64,000 nucleotides of DNA from Methyloversatilis sp. RAC08. GTDB taxonomy: Bacteria; Pseudomonadota; Gammaproteobacteria; Burkholderiales; Rhodocyclaceae. Every line of letters starts with the position of its first letter. The stretch's first letter is position 1. Positions 17,435 to 24,077 of this stretch are shown one piece after another. The position numbers were made by a program, and so were the translations under genes. The DNA lies in contig NZ_CP016448.1 of NCBI RefSeq assembly GCF_001713355.1, positions 62,001 through 126,000 on the forward strand, in the 5' to 3' direction. The notes beneath the pieces were generated by a model that did not search any database, was not told the origin of the DNA, and was given only the letters and a program-made list of their open reading frames with translations.

Positions 17435-17973
17435 AAATACACGCTTCACAGTCGGTGCTGCTGGTGATCGACCTGCAGGGCCGCCTGCTGCCGGCCATCG
17501 AAGATGGGGCGGCGGTGCTGTCAAACGCCACCTGGGTGGTCGACGTCGCGCGGACCGTTGGCGTGCCGGTGCTGGCGACGGAACAGTACCCGCAAGGTCT
17601 GGGCCTGACCGATGCAGATTTGCGCGCGCGCCTGCGCGAAGACGCCATCATCAGCAAGACACACTTTTCGGCGGTCAGCGAGGGCGCACTGCTGGCATCG
17701 GCCGACGCGGTGCGCAAGCAGTGGGTCGTGGTCGGTACCGAAGCACACGTTTGTGTGCAGCAGACCGTGCTCGACCTGCTGGCCGCCGGGCGCGAAGTAT
17801 TCGTGGTGGATGACGCGGTCGGATCACGTCACGCACGTGACCGCGAGCGGGCGCTGCAACGGATGGAAAGAAATGGTGCCGAAATCGTCACGCGCGAAAT
17901 GGTCGCTTTCGAGTGGCTGGCTCGGGCCGACACACCGGTGTTCCGCGACGTGCTGAAGCGCTTCCTGCGCTGA
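17431..17973 (+). CDS. Isochorismatase-like cysteine hydrolase
   Basis: 180-residue cysteine hydrolase of the isochorismatase superfamily. The catalytic triad is visible: Asp14 (LLVIDLQGRLL), Lys76 (IISKTHFSA) and Cys108 (GTEAHVCVQQT), with the cis-peptide region TEAHV. Substrates in the family include isochorismate, nicotinamide and N-carbamoyl amines; this short form resembles YcaC-like/hydrolase variants of unknown substrate. The start ATG overlaps the flavoenzyme stop (ATGA), so it should act on the same pathway. A simple idea is hydrolysis of a product or a toxic by-product of the flavoenzyme. Confidence 0.9.
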   Translation: MKIHASQSVLLVIDLQGRLLPAIEDGAAVLSNATWVVDVARTVGVPVLATEQYPQGLGLTDADLRARLREDAIISKTHFSAVSEGALLASADAVRKQWVVVGTEAHVCVQQTVLDLLAAGREVFVVDDAVGSRHARDRERALQRMERNGAEIVTREMVAFEWLARADTPVFRDVLKRFLR

Positions 17974-18043
17974 ACCCCTGCCGCCGGGATCAGGCGACCC
18001 GGCGGTGCAGAGGCATTTCGACAGCGCGCTCGACCGGCGTGCC

Positions 18044-19162
18044 TCAGGGCTGATCCAGGCTGCCCATCGCGCGCGGCCAAGTCACCACGCCCCAGGGCAG
18101 CTTCTTGTCCTCGATCCGGGCCGTGACTTCGAGCTTTGCCGCGTCGACCACCACAAGCTGATTCGAGCGGCCGCACGCGACGAGGATCTGCTTTTCATCC
18201 GGCGTGAAGGTGAAATGCCAGCAGCGTTCGGCGGCGAGCGGCACGTCCTTGATCTTGGCGAATGTTTTCCCGTCGAACACTTCGAGCGCCTGGGCCCGTG
18301 CGGTGGCCACATACAGCCGCTCGCCCTTGCGGTCGAAGGCCACGCCATACGGTGTCTGGCCGGTCGCGACCGTCTTGATCGGCGTGAGCTTGTCGTCCAA
18401 CACCAGGAAGTTGTTGCCGAATTCCAGCGTGGCGATGTAGGTCTTGCCATCCGGTGACAGCTTGATGCCGCGCGGGCGGGCGCCGTACTTTTCCACATCG
18501 ACCTTCTTCACCAGCTTGCCCGACTTGATGTCGTGCAGCGTCAGCGTGTTGTCGGCTTCGTTGGTGACCACCAGGCTCTTGCCGTCGGGTGAAAACTCGA
18601 TGCCTTCCGTCTCCGGGCCGCCGACGATGTTGCGCACCACCTTGCCGGCCTTCAGATCGACCACGGCGACCTGTGCCGGCTCCTTGTCGTCGTCATCGTC
18701 GTCGTCATGACCGTGGGCACCGTCCTTTCCACCCTCCTTCTTTTCTTCCTTCTTTTCGGCACCCGGCTTGGGCGGCGGCCCAAGCTTGGAGGTCGGTTCG
18801 AAGGACACGAACGCCATGTCTCCGCGCACGCGCACGAATTCCGGATTCTTGCCGATCCTGACGCGCTTGATGATCTTGCCGCTGGCCGTATCGATCAGCG
18901 CTACGTCACCGGTTTCACGCACCGCGACCACCAGCGTCTTGCCGTCGTCGGTGACGCCGAGGCCGCGCGGCACCTTGCCACCGACCGCGTATTCACCGGT
19001 CACCTGCATCTTCGCCAGATCGATGATCGAAATGCCGCCTTCCTGATTGCTCACGTAGGCCGTGCCCTGCGCCTGCGCCAGACCGGCACCGGCGAACATC
19101 GAAAAAAGTGCGGCAGACCACAGGCTGCGTGCAGCGAACATCGGTGGGGTCATCATTTTCAT
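18044..19162 (-). CDS. Secreted YVTN-type beta-propeller protein with an acidic/His insert
   Basis: 372 residues. The start is the ATG at 19162, chosen because a near-perfect AAGGAGG ribosome site lies just upstream. A signal peptide (about 1-31, ending AQAQ) sends it to the periplasm. The body is a beta-propeller of repeated blades (GVTDDGKTLVVAVRETGDVALID; FSPDGKSLVVTNEADNTLTLHD; LSPDGKTYIATLEFGNN). Related propellers accompany PQQ-dependent or alcohol/heme catabolic systems, but no enzyme motif is seen. Between two blades is a low-complexity insert with repeated Lys/Glu, then HGH and seven Asp, which may bind cations. Single-gene unit. Confidence 0.8.
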   Translation of the reverse strand: MKMMTPPMFAARSLWSAALFSMFAGAGLAQAQGTAYVSNQEGGISIIDLAKMQVTGEYAVGGKVPRGLGVTDDGKTLVVAVRETGDVALIDTASGKIIKRVRIGKNPEFVRVRGDMAFVSFEPTSKLGPPPKPGAEKKEEKKEGGKDGAHGHDDDDDDDKEPAQVAVVDLKAGKVVRNIVGGPETEGIEFSPDGKSLVVTNEADNTLTLHDIKSGKLVKKVDVEKYGARPRGIKLSPDGKTYIATLEFGNNFLVLDDKLTPIKTVATGQTPYGVAFDRKGERLYVATARAQALEVFDGKTFAKIKDVPLAAERCWHFTFTPDEKQILVACGRSNQLVVVDAAKLEVTARIEDKKLPWGVVTWPRAMGSLDQP

Positions 19163-19527
19163 GGGGTTTCCTCCTTGATTCATTCTTATTGGACAGCTGT
19201 CGGCCACATCGAACCCGAACGCGCGTGCCAGGCATCGGGACGACATGATCGAAGCGCCGCAGTATAGAGACCGTCGAGCGGCCTTCGGTTCAGGAAATCC
19301 GCCAATCGGGGACTGCGGGCGACGTGGACGCGACCCCGCCGACCGGGAAAACCTCCCGTCACGGTGTCGCACCGCCGTGTCACGTTACAAGGGAAATCGT
19401 CCCGGTCCGCCCGCCGCCGGTTCGGGGCGGACTGCGCCCGGCGCACGCCTGCCACCGGCCTGCGCACCGTGCCCGGCCGCTGCAGCCGGTACAATCGACG
19501 GTTTTCCGTCTTACGGGCCCGCACATC

Positions 19528-20632
19528 ATGGAAGCAGAACGTCTCAACGCCATTGCCAATCATCTGACCGACCTGCAGTCGCGGGCCGGCGAACTGCGGA
19601 GGTATCTTTGACTTCGATGCCAAGGCATCGCGGCTCGAAGAAGTAGAACGCGCGCTGGAAGATCCGGGCATCTGGAGCGACACCGCGCGCGCGCAGGAAC
19701 TGGGCAAGGAAAAGCACACGCTGGAAGCGGTCGTGCGCGCCATCGAATCGATTGACGCGCGGCTTGCCGACGCCAGCGAACTGTTCGAACTGGCGCGCGA
19801 GGAAGCCGATGAAGACACCGTGGTGGCGATCGAAGCCGACAAGGCGAAGATCGAAGCCGATGTGGCCGGGCTCGAATTCCGCCGCATGTTCAACAACCCG
19901 CAGGACCCGAATCCCTGCTTCCTGGAAATCCAGGCCGGAGCCGGCGGCACCGAAGCGCAGGACTGGGCGTCGATGCTGTTGCGCATGTACGTGAAGTACT
20001 GCGAACGCAAGGGTTTCGACGTCGAAGTGATGGAAGAATCGGAAGGCGACGTCGCCGGCATCAAGAGCGCCACCATCAAGGTGACCGCCGAGTACGCCTA
20101 TGGCACGCTGCGCACCGAAACCGGCATTCACCGGCTGGTGCGCAAGAGCCCGTTCGACTCCGGTGCGCGCCGCCACACCAGTTTTTCCAGCGTGTTCGTC
20201 TATCCGGAAGCGGACGACTCGATCGAGATCGAAATCAATCCGGCCGATCTGCGGGTCGATACCTTCCGCGCGTCGGGCGCCGGCGGCCAGCACATCAACA
20301 AGACCGACTCGGCGATCCGCATCACGCACCTGCCGTCCGGCATCGTCGTTCAGTGCCAGAGCGACCGCAGCCAGCACCGCAACCGTGCCGAGGCGATGGC
20401 CATGCTGAAGTCGCGCATGTACGAAGCCGAGTTGCGCAAGCGGCAGAGCGAGCAGCAGGCGCTCGAGGATTCCAAGACCGACATCGGCTGGGGCCACCAG
20501 ATCCGCTCCTATGTACTCGACCAGAGCCGGATCAAGGATCTGCGCACCAATTACGAAGTGGGCAACACGCAGGGCGTACTCGACGGCGACCTCGACGGCT
20601 TCATCCAGGCCAGCCTGAAGCAGGGCGTGTGA
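19528..20632 (+). CDS. prfB: Peptide chain release factor 2, with programmed +1 frameshift
   Basis: Terminates translation at UGA and UAA. Codons 1-27 run from the ATG at 19528 to the CTT at 19606-19608; an in-frame TGA follows at 19609-19611. A +1 shift skips T19609 and resumes at GAC (19610), giving 367 residues. The protein has the RF2 anticodon-like region SPFDSG, in place of RF1's PxT, and the GGQ motif in [15 protein letters not shown] that triggers hydrolysis. Annotating from an internal start (about 19733) would lose the N-terminus. Its stop overlaps the GTG start of the next gene (GTGA at 20629-20632). Confidence 0.97.
19598..19611 (+). promoter_or_regulatory. RF2 autoregulatory frameshift site
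   Basis: The Shine-Dalgarno-like GGAGG (19598-19602) is spaced three bases before the slippery CTT and the TGA stop followed by C. This is the classic prfB arrangement: low RF2 stalls the ribosome at UGA and promotes +1 slippage, so RF2 controls its own synthesis. Confidence 0.95.
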
Positions 20633-21897
20633 AGTTGCTGAAGTTCCTGCTGTGGCTGGTGCCGCTGTCGCTGCTGCTTGCGCTGGCCGCCGTGATCGGC
20701 GCGGTGTCGTTGATGCTCGACGCCCATCCGGCACTGCCAGAGCCGCCGGTCGTGGCGCCGGCCGACGCCGAAAAGCTGCTGCAGCAACTGGCCCTGAACG
20801 ACCCGCGCCGCCTGCGCACCGGCCAACGCAGCGAAATCAGGCTCGACACGGCCGACCTGAAGCTGCTGGCAAATGAGGTGGCCCACCGGCTGCCGGCGAC
20901 CCGACTCGACCTGCAGCCGGACGCCGGCGGAATGAACATCGCCGCCAGCGTTGAACTGCCGGCTGCATCGCGCTGGGTCAATGTGCAGGCGCGCGTGGCG
21001 GTATCCGATACCGGCCAGCCGGCGCTCGACACGCTGCGCATCGGCCAGCTCACCGTGCCTGACTTCATCGCGCAGCCGCTGGTGCGCCGCGCCATGCCGA
21101 AGGCGCTGGAGATGACCGGCGTCGGCATCGATCCGCAGCGCTTCATCGATCTGCTCGACCGGGTTCAGATCAGTCCGGCGGGCATCGCGCTGAACTATGT
21201 CTGGTCGACCGAGCTGTGGAAGGCCGGCCTGCAGTCGATGCTGCCAGCCGGCGAAGCGGAACGGCTCGGCTTCTATCACGAGGCGCTGGTGAAGGTCGTG
21301 GTCGGCATGCGCAAGGACGGCGACAGCGAATTGCTGCGTGCCATGCAGGCGCTGTTTGTGCTGGCCGAGCAGCGCTCCGGCGCTGGCGACGCACTGGCCG
21401 AACAGCGCTCCGCCGTGCTCTCGCTGGCGCTGTTCGTCAATGGCCGCCATCCGCGCGATCTGGTGCCGCAGGCCGCTGAATGGTTGCGCGTGCCGCGGCT
21501 CAGCCTGACCCTGCGCGGCCGGGAAGATCTGTCGCAGCACTATGTCGGTTCCGCCCTGCTCGCCCTGCACGCGGGGGCTGCTTGGGCCGATGCCATCGGC
21601 CTGTCGAAGGAGGTGAGCGACGCGCGCGTCGGCAGCGGGTTTTCCTTCACCGACCTGCTGGCAGACCGCGCCGGCACCCGGCTCGGCGAACAGATTGCCG
21701 CCGGCCGCGGCAACATTGCGCAGCGCTTTGCGGCCGGTCTGGCGGTCGACGACGTGTTGCCTCCGATCGACGGCCTGCCCGAATTCATGCCGGAGGACGA
21801 GTTTCTGCGCCGCTTCGGCGGCGTCGATGGTCCCGCTTACCGGGCCGTGATCGACGACATCGAGGCACGCCTCGCGAAACTGGAGCTTTACCGGTGA
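20629..21897 (+). CDS. Membrane-anchored protein of unknown function, upstream of condensin-like genes
   Basis: 422 residues from the GTG at 20629, which overlaps the prfB stop. One N-terminal membrane segment ([28 protein letters not shown], about 3-30) leaves most of the chain probably in the periplasm. There is no motif I recognise; the body is Leu/Ala-rich with a predicted helical C-terminal half ([19 protein letters not shown]). Its stop overlaps the start of the next gene (GTGA at 21894-21897), giving an unbroken chain prfB - this gene - MksF-like. Whether it belongs functionally to the condensin set is unknown, but the coupling suggests co-expression. Confidence 0.75.
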   Translation: MKLLKFLLWLVPLSLLLALAAVIGAVSLMLDAHPALPEPPVVAPADAEKLLQQLALNDPRRLRTGQRSEIRLDTADLKLLANEVAHRLPATRLDLQPDAGGMNIAASVELPAASRWVNVQARVAVSDTGQPALDTLRIGQLTVPDFIAQPLVRRAMPKALEMTGVGIDPQRFIDLLDRVQISPAGIALNYVWSTELWKAGLQSMLPAGEAERLGFYHEALVKVVVGMRKDGDSELLRAMQALFVLAEQRSGAGDALAEQRSAVLSLALFVNGRHPRDLVPQAAEWLRVPRLSLTLRGREDLSQHYVGSALLALHAGAAWADAIGLSKEVSDARVGSGFSFTDLLADRAGTRLGEQIAAGRGNIAQRFAAGLAVDDVLPPIDGLPEFMPEDEFLRRFGGVDGPAYRAVIDDIEARLAKLELYR

Positions 21898-23192
21898 GCG
21901 CGGACGAATTCCTCATGGATCCGGCGGTGGGCTTTGCCGATTTCCTGTCGCCCGGTGTCAGCCCCGGCGACCTGCCGGAACTTGACCGGCTGGCGCGCGC
22001 GCGGCCGCTGCTGTCCGCCTTCACGACGCTGTTCCACGGCTCGGAAGCCGAGGTGCTGCTGCGCGTGCTGGTGCTGGGCGAAATCGGCCGCACCGCCGAC
22101 GCGCCGCGCTGGTCGCCCGAGGCGCTGCGTGCACGCTTCGCCTTCATCGACCCGGTGAAACTCGAAACCGTGCTGCGCCGCCTGCGCGACCATGCACTGC
22201 TGCGCGTCGTGGACAGCCAGTACCAGTTGTCCGACATCGGCCGCAACGCGTGCGCCGCGCTGGCCATGCTGCTCGAACTGTCCGGCGACGAAGATGTGGA
22301 ACTGGGCTTCCTGACCGCACAGATCGCCGGCCTGCAGGCGGTCGATGGCGACACCGGCGACGCGCTGCAGCACCTGCTGGGCAAACTGAATGACCTGACG
22401 CTGCACTTCGAAGACGCCATCGCATCCGGGTCGGAATTCCGCATCATCGCGGCGCGCCGCCGTCTGGACGCCAACGGCCGCTGGCTGGAACGGGGCACCG
22501 CGCTGCTGCGCGACCTGCTCGCCGACGACGATCTGCCGTTCGAGCGCGCCCGGCTGGCGCAGCGCATCGGTCTGGCGCAGTCGCGCCTGGCCCGGGTCGA
22601 CGCCTCGTTCCAGCGCGCACTGAACAAGATCGAGTCGCAGCGCGTGACGCTGGGCGGTTCGGGCATTTCGTCTTCGGACGTCGCGGGCTGGCTGCGCCGG
22701 CTCGACAGCGCGGCACTCGCGGCGCTCGCCGCGGACGCACTCGCGCCCTGCCCCGACCTCACGCTGCTGGCCGGTGACCACGAACTGCTGGACCGCGCCG
22801 AACCGACCTTGTCCGCCGAACCGGCCGGCGATGCCGCAACCGCGTTGCCGGCGCCCGACGACGCCCCGGTCGCCGCGGCACCGCCGGCGGAAGACCTGCA
22901 TCTGCTCGAACGCTTCGCCCATCGCCTCGGCGCACTGACCGGCCCGGCCGCGCTGGCCGACGTCATCCCCGGCAGCGGCTTCGCGCAAGCGTCCTACCGC
23001 ATGTCGCTGCTCGCCTTGCTGCGCGACGCCGGAGCCAGCGGCGACCCGGCGGTCGAAGCCGGCGACGGTCCGGTCGCCGACTTCCTGCGTCTGGCCATCG
23101 ACGTGCGCTTCACCGAACACCTGCAGTCGCTGGCGGATGACGACATCGCTGCGATCACGGTCGGCGAAGTGCTGCCGCGGGGTGCATCTTGA
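21894..23192 (+). CDS. MukF/MksF-like kleisin subunit of a condensin-type complex (candidate)
   Basis: 432 residues from the GTG at 21894; an ATG at 21915 is the alternative. The N-terminal third looks like a winged helix (EALRARFAFIDPVKLETVLRRLRDHALLRVVDSQYQLSDIGRNA). The middle is long-helical (LLGKLNDLTLHFEDAIASGSEF; RLGLAQSRLARVDASFQRALNKIE). Pro/Ala-rich linkers come before a C-terminal domain. Size, helical pattern and position directly before MksE-like and SMC-like genes match the kleisin of MukBEF/MksBEF systems. Similarity is too weak to see by eye, so the call rests on order and architecture. Overlaps the membrane-protein gene by 4 nt. Confidence 0.65.
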   Translation: MSADEFLMDPAVGFADFLSPGVSPGDLPELDRLARARPLLSAFTTLFHGSEAEVLLRVLVLGEIGRTADAPRWSPEALRARFAFIDPVKLETVLRRLRDHALLRVVDSQYQLSDIGRNACAALAMLLELSGDEDVELGFLTAQIAGLQAVDGDTGDALQHLLGKLNDLTLHFEDAIASGSEFRIIAARRRLDANGRWLERGTALLRDLLADDDLPFERARLAQRIGLAQSRLARVDASFQRALNKIESQRVTLGGSGISSSDVAGWLRRLDSAALAALAADALAPCPDLTLLAGDHELLDRAEPTLSAEPAGDAATALPAPDDAPVAAAPPAEDLHLLERFAHRLGALTGPAALADVIPGSGFAQASYRMSLLALLRDAGASGDPAVEAGDGPVADFLRLAIDVRFTEHLQSLADDDIAAITVGEVLPRGAS

Positions 23193-23302
23193 TGAGTGTT
23201 GATCCTTCATTCACGTTGCGGCAACGGATTGCAGCCGCCGTGCCGATGGTTTCATCCGAACTGACCGGATCCTGCCGCGTCGATCTGCGGCAGGTCCTCT
23301 GA
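23192..23302 (+). CDS. Possible 36-residue ORF between the F- and E-like genes
   Basis: ATG at 23192-23194 shares bases with the TGA stop of the F-like gene (TGATG) and the ORF ends in TGA four bases before the ATG of the E-like gene. The product would be MSVDPSFTLRQRIAAAVPMV and 16 more residues, with no known motif. It fills an otherwise unusual 114-bp gap in a tightly packed operon and could simply carry ribosomes across to the next start. No independent evidence that it is a functional peptide. Confidence 0.3.
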   Translation: MSVDPSFTLRQRIAAAVPMVSSELTGSCRVDLRQVL

Positions 23303-23306
23303 CCCG

Positions 23307-24008
23307 ATGGATATGGAAACAGAACTTCGCACCCTGACCGCGCGCCTGCTGGCGCACCGCTCGATGCCGCGCACCGACCGGCTGGCGCGCCGCGCCCTGG
23401 TCGATGACGGCTTCCGCCACGCGCTCGACCAGCGGCTTGCCGCGGTCGGCCTGCAGCTGTTCGACAATCCCTATGCCGCGCACATCGCGGTCGGCATCGC
23501 CGACGACATGCGCGAGCCGGTGTTCGGCCAGACACGCGAATACGCCGCCAGCAATGTCGGGCTGATGCGCGACGAACTGGCCTGGCTGATGGTGATCTGG
23601 TCGCTCATCGTGCTGCCCAAGCGTGAACGCCAGGTCAGCCGGCGCGCACTGAACGACGAAGGGCAGGACGACATGTTCGGCGCCGAACAGCCGGTCGAGC
23701 ACGGCGACGCGGTGTCGGGCGCACTGACCGAAGCTTCGCTGCTGGCCGACTTCGGCAGCCGGCTGGGCGGCAAGATGAAGCTCAACATCACGCTCGGCAA
23801 GCTGGCGCGGCTCGGATTCATCGAGCGGCGCAACGGCCTGGTGTTCGAAGGCCCGCTGCTCGACGTGCTGCTCGACTACCGCATCCTGGCTGACCGCGTC
23901 ATCCACGGCACGCTGGCCGACGTGCTGACCGGCGCCGGCCACGCCATGCCCGAAGCGAATGCCTTCGAACTGGCGGCAGCCGCCGACGATGACGAGGCGG
24001 ATGAATGA
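23307..24008 (+). CDS. MukE/MksE-like winged-helix subunit of a condensin-type complex (candidate)
   Basis: 233 residues, starting MDMETELRTLTARLL (a second ATG lies two codons in). The C-terminal half has a winged-helix-like run (LLADFGSRLGGKMKLNITLGKLARLGFIERRNGLVFEGPLLDVLLDYRILADRV) close to the pattern of MukE/MksE proteins. The last 15 residues are acidic. It sits between the kleisin-like and SMC-like genes, as in mukFEB and mksFEB operons. Role: would bind the kleisin and regulate SMC ATPase/DNA loading. The ribosome site is weak, consistent with coupling to upstream translation. Confidence 0.65.
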   Translation: MDMETELRTLTARLLAHRSMPRTDRLARRALVDDGFRHALDQRLAAVGLQLFDNPYAAHIAVGIADDMREPVFGQTREYAASNVGLMRDELAWLMVIWSLIVLPKRERQVSRRALNDEGQDDMFGAEQPVEHGDAVSGALTEASLLADFGSRLGGKMKLNITLGKLARLGFIERRNGLVFEGPLLDVLLDYRILADRVIHGTLADVLTGAGHAMPEANAFELAAAADDDEADE

Positions 24009-24077
24009 CGCGCCTGTCACGCACGGGCGCGGTTTCACGGCGCCTGCCCCTCTCTCACGCACGCTGACGAGCCACCC

